The notes under the pieces are model-generated. The model was not told the DNA's origin. It saw only the letters and a list, made by a program, of their open reading frames with translations, and searched no databases. Shown here piece by piece: positions 36,058 through 44,052 of a stretch of DNA of 64,000 nt (the stretch's first letter is position 1; every line of letters starts with the position of its first letter). Made by a program: the position numbers and the translations under genes. Source of the stretch: DASXYG01 sp036502625. Its GTDB lineage: Bacteria; Actinomycetota; Actinomycetes; Streptosporangiales; Streptosporangiaceae. The DNA lies in contig DASXYG010000089.1 in assembly GCA_036502625.1 (NCBI GenBank), forward strand, positions 11,190 through 75,189, given 5' to 3'.

Positions 36058-37139
36058 TGCGGGCGCGTCTCGCGGCGGCCGGTGCGGTGCTGGCCGGTGT
36101 CCTGGCGGCGACCGGATGCACGAGCGGCGATCCGGATCCGTCGCCGTCACCGACCGCGACGCCGACCGCGCAGCGGTGGCAGCGCGGCGAGTTCACCACC
36201 GAGCGCGACCTCTGCGCCGCGCTCACCCCGGACGTCCTGAACGGCCTCAGCCTGGCGCCCACGGCCACGGGCACGTCCTGCGACCTGCGCGATCCGGACT
36301 CCGACGCACCCGTCCACCGCACGCTGTCGGTGCGGAGCGTGCGGTACGAGCCGCCGCCCGCGCGGCCTGACCACACCGCGACCGAGGAGGCCCGGCACGA
36401 GTTCGTCCGCCCGCCGGGCTGGGCGTACGGCCGGGGCTCGGCGCTGCCCGGCTACGGCGACGAGGCGAAGATCGCCCGGACGATCGGCACGTTCCAGTGG
36501 GGGCGCACGGTGTCGGTCGCCGTCCGCGTACGGAACCTGGTCTTCCAGGTCGAGGCGGAGACGACGACGTCGGAGGCCGCCGCGTCCGGCCGCGTCACGC
36601 CCGTCGGCGACCTGGAGCGCGGCACGCTGGTCGTCGCGCGCGCCCTGCTGGCCCGGCTCGGCGCGCCCGCGCGTCCCGCGCGCACCGCCGCGTACGGGCC
36701 GGGCGAGGTGCGGAAGGTGCACGACGTCTGCCGCGACGTACGCGACGGCGCCCGCCGCGTACCGGGCGCGCCGAGTCCGGGCGACCCTTCGGTCGGCGCG
36801 CTGAGCGCCGGATGCTCCTGGACGCACGGCGACGACGGGCTCGTGGTGACCGTGGAGGCGGTGCCGCCGGGCGCGAACGGCGCCGCCGCGACGAGCGGCG
36901 CCGCGGAGCTGACCCGTACGTGGACCGGCCGCGACATCGAGAAGGTGCGGCATCTCGGCGACGAGGCCGCCGCGCGCCGGTACGACGGCGGCGAGCTGCG
37001 CAATGTGGACCTGTGGGCGCGCCGCGGCAACCTGATCGTCATGGTCGGCTACGAGCGGTGGCACGGCGGGCCCGGCGTCACGGCGATGCGCGACGACGCC
37101 GCGGCGATCGCCCGATCGGTGTTCGGCGCGTACCGCTGA
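36054..37139 (+). CDS. Lipoprotein, distant paralogue C of the local exported family
   Basis: A 361-residue lipoprotein: MMRARLAAAGAVLAGVLAATGC has a good lipobox (AATGC, Cys22), followed by a Ser/Pro/Thr linker. Two cysteine-bounded halves (CAALTPDVLNGLSLAPTATG ... CDLRDP; CRDVRDG ... CSWTHGDDG) resemble those of the two upstream paralogues but are more diverged. DUF3558-like envelope proteins share this 'CxxL ... CxW' look. The start ATG 36054 overlaps the previous stop (ATGA); ATG 36057 is a close alternative. It ends 45 bases before era. Confidence 0.7.
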   Translation: MMRARLAAAGAVLAGVLAATGCTSGDPDPSPSPTATPTAQRWQRGEFTTERDLCAALTPDVLNGLSLAPTATGTSCDLRDPDSDAPVHRTLSVRSVRYEPPPARPDHTATEEARHEFVRPPGWAYGRGSALPGYGDEAKIARTIGTFQWGRTVSVAVRVRNLVFQVEAETTTSEAAASGRVTPVGDLERGTLVVARALLARLGAPARPARTAAYGPGEVRKVHDVCRDVRDGARRVPGAPSPGDPSVGALSAGCSWTHGDDGLVVTVEAVPPGANGAAATSGAAELTRTWTGRDIEKVRHLGDEAAARRYDGGELRNVDLWARRGNLIVMVGYERWHGGPGVTAMRDDAAAIARSVFGAYR

Positions 37140-37184
37140 GCCGAGTGGCTCAGGCGGTCGCGCCGATGCCGGAGAATTGAACGC

Positions 37185-38123
37185 GTGACGACGCCGCATT
37201 CCGAAACCGATGCACCGCCGGGCGGGCGCGAGTTCCGCTCCGGGTTCGCCTGCTTCGTCGGCCGCCCGAACGTCGGCAAGTCGACGCTGATGAACGCGAT
37301 GGTCGGCGCGAAGGTCGCGATCACCAGCGACCGCCCGCAGACGACCCGCCGGGCGATCCGCGGCATCGTGCACCGCGACGACGCCCAACTGATCATCGTG
37401 GACACCCCGGGCCTGCACCGCCCGCGCACCCTCCTCGGCGAGCGGCTCGACAGCCTGGTCAGGTCGACGCTCACCGAGGTCGACGTCATCGCGTTCTGCG
37501 TACCGGCGGCCGACCCGGTCGGCCGCGGCGACCGCTACATCGCGCAGCAGCTCGCCCAGGTCCGCGGCACCCCCGTGGTCGCGCTCGTCACGAAGACCGA
37601 CGCGGCGAGCAAGGGGCAGGTGGCGAAGCAGCTCGTCGCGGTGTCCGAGCTGGGGGAGTGGGCCGACATCGTGCCCGTGTCGGCGGCCACCGGCGACCAG
37701 GTCGACGTCGTGGCCGACGTGCTCGTCGCCCACCTGCCGCCCGGCCCGATGCTCTACCCCGACGGCGAGCTGACCGACGAACCCGAGCAGCAGATGGTCG
37801 CCGAGCTGGTCCGCGAGGCCGCGCTCGACGGCGTGCGCGAGGAGCTGCCGCACTCCATCGCCGTGGTCGTCGACGAGATGAAGCCACGCGAGGGCCGCGA
37901 CGACCTGATCGACATCTACGCGATCATGTACGTCGAGCGCCCCAGCCAGAAGGCCATCGTCATCGGCACGAAGGGCACCCGGCTGAAAGAGGTCGGCTCG
38001 CGCGCCCGCCGCCAGATCGAGGGCCTGCTCGGCGCCCGCGTCTACCTCGACCTCCGCGTGAAGGTCGCCAAGGACTGGCAGCGCGACCCCAAGCAGCTCC
38101 GCAAGCTCGGCTTCCCCGACTGA
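37185..38123 (+). CDS. era: GTPase Era
   Basis: A 312-residue protein with GTPase motifs GRPNVGKST (residues 26-34), RRAIRGIV switch region, DTPGLHRPR (G3) and TKTD (G4), then the C-terminal KH domain containing VIGTKGTRLKEVGSRARRQIE. Era binds the 3' end of 16S rRNA and checks 30S maturation, in the same pathway as YbeY encoded upstream. GTG is the start at 37185. Era is separated from the ybeY/CorC cluster by about 4 kb of the duplicated exported proteins. Confidence 0.96.
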   Translation: MTTPHSETDAPPGGREFRSGFACFVGRPNVGKSTLMNAMVGAKVAITSDRPQTTRRAIRGIVHRDDAQLIIVDTPGLHRPRTLLGERLDSLVRSTLTEVDVIAFCVPAADPVGRGDRYIAQQLAQVRGTPVVALVTKTDAASKGQVAKQLVAVSELGEWADIVPVSAATGDQVDVVADVLVAHLPPGPMLYPDGELTDEPEQQMVAELVREAALDGVREELPHSIAVVVDEMKPREGRDDLIDIYAIMYVERPSQKAIVIGTKGTRLKEVGSRARRQIEGLLGARVYLDLRVKVAKDWQRDPKQLRKLGFPD

Positions 38124-38126
38124 CGG

Positions 38127-38609
38127 TCAGCGCCGCCGCCGTCCCGCCTCGATGAGCAGGGCCGCGAGCGCACCGGTGATCACCGAGAACGCGGCGACAC
38201 CGCAGACGAGGACGCCCGTGCCGGGCGCGATGTCGACCGACGACGGGCCGGTGTCGCTGGTGGCGGCGTCGACGACGTCGAGCAGGTCGTGGACGACCAG
38301 GATCGCGGCCGCGGCGCCCGGGGCGAGCGCGGCGGCGGTGATGAACGGCCGGGTCAGCAGCCCGCCGAGCGCCACGGCGGTGCCCGTCAGCGCCAGCAGC
38401 AGCACGATCACACCGGTTCCGCTGCCGACACCGGGCAGGCTCAGCTCGGGCCGCCCCGCGGTCGTCTCCAGCCAGGGAAGGAACGTCCCCCCGGCGAGCG
38501 CCGCCGCCGACAAAAGCGTGACGACGGCCGGAACGCGTACCCACCGGGAACGCGGCAGCTCCCGAGCCTTGTCGATGACTTCCCCCACCCGGACGTCCGA
38601 CGCCGTCAT
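38127..38609 (-). CDS. Small membrane protein, four helices, unknown function
   Basis: A 160-residue protein from ATG 38609. A short basic N-terminus (ARELPRSRWVRVP) is followed by four predicted helices (about residues 26-45, 66-85, 90-110, 128-150) joined by short loops, and an Arg tail (EAGRRRR). FLPWLETTAGRPELSLPGVG between helices 1 and 2 resembles the WhiB-neighbour and septum-linked small membrane proteins of actinomycetes, but no family can be assigned. It converges on era with a 3-base gap. Confidence 0.65.
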   Translation of the reverse strand: MTASDVRVGEVIDKARELPRSRWVRVPAVVTLLSAAALAGGTFLPWLETTAGRPELSLPGVGSGTGVIVLLLALTGTAVALGGLLTRPFITAAALAPGAAAAILVVHDLLDVVDAATSDTGPSSVDIAPGTGVLVCGVAAFSVITGALAALLIEAGRRRR

Positions 38610-38742
38610 ATCCCGACGCTAAACGGCACGGCCCGGTCACGGAAAGAGGTACGCCGATATCGGACCGGACACGGTCACGATACGTGCGGCTCCGGGGCCC
38701 GGAGACCGAGGCGGTGGCGGGACTCTGCTAACGTTCGTGACG

Positions 38743-38790
38743 ATGTTCCACGTGGTGCTGCTTCTTAGCTGCCGCGGCGGGGGCCGATAG
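38743..38790 (+). CDS. leuA leader peptide
   Basis: A 15-residue open frame: ATG TTC CAC GTG GTG then three leucine codons CTG CTT CTT, Ser, Cys and a Gly/Arg-rich end before TAG. CTT is very rare in this genome, so two of them in a row make the peptide sensitive to charged tRNA-Leu. A TAACGT -10-like box at 38729-38734 would start the message only a few bases upstream, so it is probably leaderless. GTG 38737 in the same frame is an alternative start. It ends 70 bases before leuA. Confidence 0.7.
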   Translation: MFHVVLLLSCRGGGR

Positions 38791-38810
38791 GGCCGGCTCC
38801 CTCGCCGCGG
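38772..38810 (+). promoter_or_regulatory. leuA attenuator hairpin
   Basis: ccgcggcggggg (38772-38783) pairs with 38799-38810 over 12 bp with one G-U pair. The left arm lies inside the leader-peptide codons just after the leucine codons, so a ribosome stalled on CTG CTT CTT (38758-38766) would cover it and prevent the hairpin. This fits leucine-dependent attenuation of leuA. No T-run follows, so it might act by sequestration rather than classical termination. Confidence 0.65.
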
Positions 38811-38860
38811 AGTGACGTCGTGCACGTCGGCCTCGCCACCACCGAGGGAGCACAACGATC

Positions 38861-40573
38861 GTGAGTTTCCAGCAGCAGCCGAGCGGTATGCCCTGCCATC
38901 GCTACACCCCTTTCACGCCTGTCGACCTGCGCGACCGTACGTGGCCCGACCGTACGATCTCCGCCGCGCCGCGCTGGCTGTCCACCGATCTGCGCGACGG
39001 CAACCAGGCGCTGATCGACCCCATGACCCCGGCGCGCAAGCACAAGATGTTCGAGCTGCTCGTCCGCATGGGCTACAAGGAGATCGAGGTCGGGTTCCCG
39101 GCGGCCAGCCAGACCGACTTCGACTTCATCCGCGAGCTGATCGACGGCGGGCTCATCCCCGACGACGTCCGCATCTCCGTGCTGACGCAGGCGCGCGAGG
39201 AGCTGATCGAGCGCACGATCCAGAGCCTGGTGGGCGCGCGGCAGGCCACCGTGCACATGTACGCCGCGGCGGCGCCGGTGTTCCGCAAGGTCGTCTTCGG
39301 CTGGCCGGGCGACGGCCGTGAGGAATGCAAGGCGGTCGCCGTCGACGGCACCCGCGCCGTCATGAAGTACGCCGAGCAGTACCTCTCCGGCACCGACTTC
39401 GGCTACGAGTACTCGCCGGAGATCTTCATGGACACCGAGCTCGACTTCGCCCTGGAGATCACCGAGGCGGTCATGGACGTCTGGCAGCCGGGCCCCGGCC
39501 GGGAGATCGTCGTCAACCTGCCGTGCACGGTCGAGCGGTCCACGCCGAACGTCTACGCCGACCAGATCGAGTGGATGAGCCGCAACCTGTCGCGGCGCGA
39601 CCACGTCTGCCTGTCCGTCCACACGCACAACGACCGCGGCACCGCGGTGGCCGACGCCGAGCTGGCCGTCATGGCGGGCGCGCAGCGCGTCGAGGGCTGC
39701 CTGTTCGGCAACGGCGAGCGCACCGGCAACGTCGACCTGGTCACGCTGGGCCTGAACCTGTTCTCCCAGGGCGTCGACCCGCGGATCGACTTCTCCGACA
39801 TCGACGAGATCCGCCGTACGGCCGAATACTGCAACCAGATCGGCGTCCACGAGCGCCACCCGTACGCCGGCGACCTGGTCTACACCGCCTTCTCCGGCTC
39901 CCACCAGGACGCCATCAAGAAGGGCCTGGAGCGGATCGACGACGAGGCCGCAGCCGCCGGCATCCCCGTGGGCGACGCGCACTGGGCGGTGCCGTACCTG
40001 CCGATCGACCCCAAGGACGTGGGCCGTACGTACGAGGCGGTCATCCGGGTGAACAGCCAGTCCGGCAAGGGCGGCGTCGCGTTCATCCTGAAGAGCGACT
40101 ACGCCCTGGACCTCCCGCGCCGCCTGCAGATCGAGTTCTCCCAGGTCGTCCAGGCGCACACGGACGACGAGGGCGGCGAGGTCGAGCCCGCCCGCATGTG
40201 GAAGATCTTCTCCGACGAGTACCTCGCCGACGGGCCGCGCATCGGCCTGCTGGCCAACCGCGGCTCGTCGCAGTCCAACGGGGAGCAGCGGATCAGCGCG
40301 GACGTCCGCGCCGACGGCGAGATCCGCGAGATCACCGGCTCCGGCAACGGCCCCGTGTCGGCGTTCGTCGACGCCCTGGCCACCATCGGCATCCACGTCA
40401 CCGTGCAGGACTACGCGGAGCACGCCATGAGCGCCGGCGGCGACGCGTCGGCCGCGGCGTACGTCGAGTGCGCCGTCGGCGACCGCACCCTGTGGGGCGT
40501 CGGCGTGGACGACAACATCGTCACGGCGTCGCTGAAGGCCGTGGTGAGCGCCGTGAACCGGGCCGCGCGCTAG
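38861..40573 (+). CDS. leuA: 2-isopropylmalate synthase
   Basis: A 570-residue protein from GTG 38861, preceded by GAGGGAG. It has the HMGL-like TIM barrel with LSTDLRDGNQALIDPM (catalytic Arg-Asp), VSVHTHNDRGTAVADAELA (metal-binding histidines), GCLFGNGERTGNVDL, and the C-terminal LeuA dimer regulatory domain. It condenses acetyl-CoA and 2-oxoisovalerate, the first committed step to leucine. The length and sequence match the long class found in actinobacteria and E. coli-distant lineages. The leader peptide and hairpin upstream provide leucine control. Confidence 0.97.
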   Translation: MSFQQQPSGMPCHRYTPFTPVDLRDRTWPDRTISAAPRWLSTDLRDGNQALIDPMTPARKHKMFELLVRMGYKEIEVGFPAASQTDFDFIRELIDGGLIPDDVRISVLTQAREELIERTIQSLVGARQATVHMYAAAAPVFRKVVFGWPGDGREECKAVAVDGTRAVMKYAEQYLSGTDFGYEYSPEIFMDTELDFALEITEAVMDVWQPGPGREIVVNLPCTVERSTPNVYADQIEWMSRNLSRRDHVCLSVHTHNDRGTAVADAELAVMAGAQRVEGCLFGNGERTGNVDLVTLGLNLFSQGVDPRIDFSDIDEIRRTAEYCNQIGVHERHPYAGDLVYTAFSGSHQDAIKKGLERIDDEAAAAGIPVGDAHWAVPYLPIDPKDVGRTYEAVIRVNSQSGKGGVAFILKSDYALDLPRRLQIEFSQVVQAHTDDEGGEVEPARMWKIFSDEYLADGPRIGLLANRGSSQSNGEQRISADVRADGEIREITGSGNGPVSAFVDALATIGIHVTVQDYAEHAMSAGGDASAAAYVECAVGDRTLWGVGVDDNIVTASLKAVVSAVNRAAR

Positions 40574-40586
40574 GAGACGACGCGAC

Positions 40587-40621
40587 GGGCGCCCCGCGAG
40601 ACCCGGTCTCGCGGGGCGCCC
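40587..40621. terminator. Bidirectional terminator between leuA and the emfourin gene
   Basis: gggcgccccgcgagac (40587-40602) is perfectly complementary to 40606-40621 with a 3-base loop, a 16-bp stem. It lies 13 bases after leuA and 11 bases after the end of the convergent emfourin gene, so it can end both transcripts. Confidence 0.85.
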
Positions 40622-40631
40622 GTCCGCCGGG

Positions 40632-40895
40632 CTACGAGCCCGACTCGAAGACGCGGTCGATGAGCTCGCGGGTCGGGTCGTCGAGATCCGCCTCACCGAC
40701 GTGCGCGGTCCTGCCGTCCACAGAGATGCGGTAGACGTAGCGGTCCGGGCGGCCGGCGGGCGGCCCCTCGGCCCCGAGGTCGGCGCGGCCGACCAGGGCG
40801 TGCCACGCGTCGGCGTCCGCCCGTCCCGCGGTGTCCACCTCGGCGTGGCGCGTCATGCCGGCGAAGCCGCCGCTACGGGTCACGCTGATCTTCAT
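40632..40895 (-). CDS. Emfourin-type protealysin inhibitor
   Basis: An 87-residue protein beginning MKISVTRSGGFAGMTRHAEVD with DRYVYRISVDGRTAHVGEADL later. This is the pattern of emfourin (M4in), the small proteinaceous inhibitor of protealysin-like M4 metallopeptidases, in which the N-terminal strand enters the active site. It lies 10 bases downstream of such a protease gene on the same strand, the standard pairing. It is cytoplasmic, with no signal peptide. Confidence 0.82.
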   Translation of the reverse strand: MKISVTRSGGFAGMTRHAEVDTAGRADADAWHALVGRADLGAEGPPAGRPDRYVYRISVDGRTAHVGEADLDDPTRELIDRVFESGS

Positions 40896-40905
40896 GCCGT
40901 CACCT

Positions 40906-41931
40906 TCACACGGAGACGCCTACCCCGTCCCACGCGCCGCGCACCGCGTTCACCTCATCGGAGGAGTCGCCGTACAGGTCGCGGGCGGAGTCGATCGTGG
41001 CGCCCGCGAACGCCGCGAAGTCGGCCGAGGAGGCGAGCTTGCCGCCGGTGAGCGTGGCGTACCAGATCTTCCCGGCCTTCTCCCATGCGTAGCCGCCGAT
41101 GCCGGTCGCGGCGAGGTAGAACGCGCGGTTGGGGATGCCGGAGTTGATGTGCACGCCGCCGTTGTCGTCGCTGGTGTCGACGTAGTCGGCCATGGTGCCC
41201 GGCTGGGGGTCCTTGCCGAGCTGGTCGTCGTCGTACGCGGTGCCGGGCGCCTTCATGGAGCGCAGCGCCACGCCCTGGACGTCCGGGCCGAGGAGGTCGG
41301 CGCCGATCAGCCAGTCGGCCTGATCAGCGGTCTGGTTGAGGTGGTACTGCTTGATCTGCACCCCGAAGACGTCGGACACCGACTCGTTCAGCGCGCCGCT
41401 CTGCCCCTGGTAGTCGAGGTTCGCGGTGTACTGCGTGACGCCGTGGGTCAGCTCGTGGCCGGTGACGTCGAGCGACTTCGTGAACTCCACGAACAGGTGG
41501 CCGTCGCCGTCGCCGTAGACCATCTGGTTGCCGTCCCAGAAGGCGTTGTCGTAGTCCTGGCCGTAGTGGACGCTGGAGATCAGCCCGAGCCCGGCGCCGT
41601 CGATGGAGTTGCGCTGGAAGTTCTTGAGGTAGAAGTCGAAGGTCACGCCGAGCCAGTCGTACGACGTGTCGACCTCGGTGTCGCCCGAGGCGGCCTGGCC
41701 CTCCGTGCGCTTCTCGGTGCCGGGGAGGTTCTGGGTGTGCCCGGCGTCGTAGATCGAGCGGTTCGGCGTGGCGCCGGTGGCCGCCGGGGGAGCGACCAGG
41801 CCGCGGCGGCGCCCGTCACGGTTGCGGCGGTCGATCTCCAGTGAGCCGAACAGGCGGTCGCGATAGTCGGTGTCGGTCTGCCGATTCGCGAGGTGCGTCA
41901 TGATGTGCGGGGGCACGATGTAGCATCTCAT
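40906..41931 (-). CDS. Protealysin-like M4 metallopeptidase
   Basis: A 341-residue thermolysin-family protease without a signal peptide. The N-terminus MRCYIVPPHIMTHLA is the short protealysin propeptide with its conserved PPxx motif. HELTH at residues 159-163 and Glu183 in LNESVSD are zinc ligands, and DNGGVHINSGIPNRAFY holds the catalytic histidine. The C-terminal helical domain ends in GAWDGVGV. Protealysins are translated as short precursors, act inside or are released without Sec export, and are kept in check by emfourin, encoded next. It is divergent from recO. Confidence 0.92.
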   Translation of the reverse strand: MRCYIVPPHIMTHLANRQTDTDYRDRLFGSLEIDRRNRDGRRRGLVAPPAATGATPNRSIYDAGHTQNLPGTEKRTEGQAASGDTEVDTSYDWLGVTFDFYLKNFQRNSIDGAGLGLISSVHYGQDYDNAFWDGNQMVYGDGDGHLFVEFTKSLDVTGHELTHGVTQYTANLDYQGQSGALNESVSDVFGVQIKQYHLNQTADQADWLIGADLLGPDVQGVALRSMKAPGTAYDDDQLGKDPQPGTMADYVDTSDDNGGVHINSGIPNRAFYLAATGIGGYAWEKAGKIWYATLTGGKLASSADFAAFAGATIDSARDLYGDSSDEVNAVRGAWDGVGVSV

Positions 41932-42021
41932 GCCGCCAGATTTTCACGCTTAGTGATCGACTGTCAGGGCCTTCCGGTCCTCGCTTCCTGTGATGTCGTA
42001 CCCCTGCGCCACAATGGCCAG

Positions 42022-42753
42022 GTGACCCTCTATCGGGATGAAGGAATCGTGCTGCGCACCCAGAAGCTGGGTGAGTCCGACCGCATCATCACGATCCTCA
42101 CCCGCCGCACCGGCCGCGTCCGCGCGGTGGGCCGCGGCGTCCGGCGCACCAAGTCGCGGTTCGGCGCCCGCCTGGAGCCGTTCACCCACGTCGACCTGCA
42201 ACTCCACGAGGGCCGCACGCTCGACGTGATCACCCAGGCCGAGACGCTCCGGCCGTACGGCAAGGCCCTCGTCGCCGACTACCCGCGCTACACCGCGGGC
42301 ACCGCGATGCTGGAGACCGGCGAGCAGCTCACCCCGGTGGAGAAGGAGCCGGCGATGCGGCAGTTCCTGCTGCTGGTCGGCGGGCTGCGCACGCTCGGAG
42401 ACGGCAGCCACGACGCGCGCCTGGTGCTCGACGCGTTCCTGCTGCGCTCGCTGGCCATCGGCGGCTACGCCCCGTCCCTCGACGAATGCGCCGGATGCGC
42501 CACCCCCGGCCCGCACCGCTGGTTCAGCGTCGCCGGCGGCGGGCTGGTCTGCGGGCGCTGCCGCCCGTCCGCGGCGGCCACCCCGTCGCCGGAGACGATG
42601 GGCCTGATGGTCGCGCTGCTGCGCGGCGACTGGCCGGTGGCCGACGCCAGCGCCGCCCGCAACCGCGCCGACTGCAGCGGCCTGGTCGCCGCCTACCTCC
42701 AGTGGCACCTGGAGCACCGCATCCGCTCGCTGCCGCTCGTCGAGCGCGAGTAG
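42022..42753 (+). CDS. recO: DNA repair protein RecO
   Basis: A 243-residue protein from GTG 42022. The N-terminal OB-fold segment VTLYRDEGIVLRTQKLGESDRIITIL is diagnostic. The C-terminal zinc finger is complete: CAGCATPGPHRW then VCGRC. RecO anneals SSB-coated single strands and loads RecA with RecR. A longer in-frame start at 41893 would extend into the divergent protease promoter region and lacks similarity. It lies 31 bases before uppS, the conserved actinobacterial pairing. Confidence 0.95.
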   Translation: MTLYRDEGIVLRTQKLGESDRIITILTRRTGRVRAVGRGVRRTKSRFGARLEPFTHVDLQLHEGRTLDVITQAETLRPYGKALVADYPRYTAGTAMLETGEQLTPVEKEPAMRQFLLLVGGLRTLGDGSHDARLVLDAFLLRSLAIGGYAPSLDECAGCATPGPHRWFSVAGGGLVCGRCRPSAAATPSPETMGLMVALLRGDWPVADASAARNRADCSGLVAAYLQWHLEHRIRSLPLVERE

Positions 42754-42784
42754 GAGCACCCGGGCGGCACTAGACTCACTTTTC

Positions 42785-43585
42785 GTGCGCAGGTCCACGA
42801 AAGTCGTCGCCCCCACCCCCCACCCCAGCGGTGCCCGCCCGCCGAAGATCCCGGGCGAGCTGGTGCCGCGCCACGTCGCCGTCGTGATGGACGGCAACGG
42901 CCGGTGGGCGAAGAAGCGCGGGCTGTCGCGCATCGAGGGCCACAAGGCCGGCGAGTTCTCCCTGTTCGACACCATCGAGGGGGCCATCGAGCTCGGCGTG
43001 CCGTACCTCTCGGCGTACGCCTTCTCCACCGAGAACTGGCGGCGCTCGCCCGAAGAGGTGCGGTTCCTCATGGGCTTCAACCGCGACGTCATCCGCCGCA
43101 GGCGCGACGAACTGAACGCCATGGGCGTGCGCATCCGCTGGGCCGGCCGGCCGGGGCGGCTGTGGAAGAGCGTGATCAACGAGCTGCGCGACGCCGAGGA
43201 GATGACGCGCGGCAACTCCACGCTGACGCTCCAGTTCTGCGTGAACTACGGCGGCCGGGCGGAGATCACCGACGCCGCCGCCCGCCTCGCGCAGGACGTC
43301 GCCGACGGCCGGGTGAACCCCGGCAAGATCACCGAGAAGATGCTCGCCCGCTACCTCGACGAACCGCAGATCCCCGACGTCGACCTGTTCCTGCGGTCGT
43401 CCGGCGAGCAGCGCTTCTCGAACTTCCTGCTGTGGCAGTCGGCGTACGCCGAGTTCGTCTTCCTCGACACCCTCTGGCCCGACTTCGACCGCCGCGACCT
43501 GTGGCGCGCCTGCGAGATCTTCGCCGGCCGCGACCGCCGCTACGGCACCGCCATGCCCAACGAGTCGGACGCGCCCGAGGCCTAG
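42785..43585 (+). CDS. uppS: Isoprenyl transferase (undecaprenyl/decaprenyl diphosphate synthase)
   Basis: A 266-residue cis-prenyltransferase. HVAVVMDGNGRWAKKRGL holds the catalytic Asp (about residue 38) and the diphosphate-binding Arg, YAFSTENWRRSPEEV is the hinge motif, and DLFLRSSGEQRFSNFLLWQSAYAEF closes the site. It makes the long-chain lipid carrier for cell-wall and glycan synthesis. GTG 42785 is the start. Its stop codon TAG overlaps that of the convergent zur gene within one CTAG. Confidence 0.96.
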   Translation: MRRSTKVVAPTPHPSGARPPKIPGELVPRHVAVVMDGNGRWAKKRGLSRIEGHKAGEFSLFDTIEGAIELGVPYLSAYAFSTENWRRSPEEVRFLMGFNRDVIRRRRDELNAMGVRIRWAGRPGRLWKSVINELRDAEEMTRGNSTLTLQFCVNYGGRAEITDAAARLAQDVADGRVNPGKITEKMLARYLDEPQIPDVDLFLRSSGEQRFSNFLLWQSAYAEFVFLDTLWPDFDRRDLWRACEIFAGRDRRYGTAMPNESDAPEA

Positions 43586-43965
43586 GCCCGCGCCGAGCAC
43601 TCCGCGCAGGTGCCGAAGACCTCGACCGTGTGCGTGACGCCCGTGAAGCCGTGTTGCGTGGCGACGGCCTCCGCCCAGCGCTCCACGGCGGGGCCGCTGA
43701 CCTCGACGGTGCGCCCGCAGACGCGGCAGACCAGGTGGTGGTGGTGCCCGCTGGTCTCGCACGCGCGGTAGACCGACTCGCCGTCGTCGGTGCGCAGGGA
43801 GTCGACGTCGCCGGACTCCGACAGCGACTGCAGCGCGCGGTAGACGGTGGTCAGGCCGATCTTGGAGCCGGATCCTCGGAGGTCGGCGTAGATGTCCTGC
43901 GCGCTGCGGAAGCCCTCGCTCACCGACAGCGCGGCGCGTACGTCCTCCCGCCGGTTACCGGCCAC
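43582..43965 (-). CDS. zur: Fur-family zinc uptake regulator Zur
   Basis: A 127-residue protein from GTG 43965, chosen because GGAGGTGG precedes it at ideal spacing; longer starts at 43992 and 43998 lack one. A winged helix (SAQDIYADLRGSGSKIGLTTVYRALQ) is followed by SGHHHHLVCRVCG with HHHH at 74-77 and Cys80/Cys83, and a second Cys pair at 120/123 (CAEC). Such sequences next to recO/uppS and glyS are Zur in actinomycetes. It represses zinc uptake when zinc is sufficient. Fur or PerR function is unlikely from the C-terminal pattern. Confidence 0.88.
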   Translation of the reverse strand: MAGNRREDVRAALSVSEGFRSAQDIYADLRGSGSKIGLTTVYRALQSLSESGDVDSLRTDDGESVYRACETSGHHHHLVCRVCGRTVEVSGPAVERWAEAVATQHGFTGVTHTVEVFGTCAECSARA

Positions 43966-44011
43966 GGTGCCACCTCCAACTGCCGCGTACATGGACAAGC
44001 CTATCGGAAAC

Positions 44012-44023
44012 GAAAACGATTTC
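44012..44023. promoter_or_regulatory. Candidate Zur box
   Basis: gaaaacgatttc is a 12-bp palindrome (10 of 12 positions) close to the actinobacterial Zur consensus core GAAAATnATTTTC. It lies 47 bases upstream of the zur start codon and downstream of the DUF6703-like gene, so Zur could regulate its own gene. It is AT-rich against the local background. Confidence 0.5.
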
Positions 44024-44052
44024 CGGCGCGCGGAGCTTCCCGGACGGCCGCC

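Noticed and set aside
38765..40696. Long minus-strand frame opposite leuA
   Set aside because: Antisense of a highly conserved enzyme, with Arg/Asp/Val-rich low-complexity sequence.
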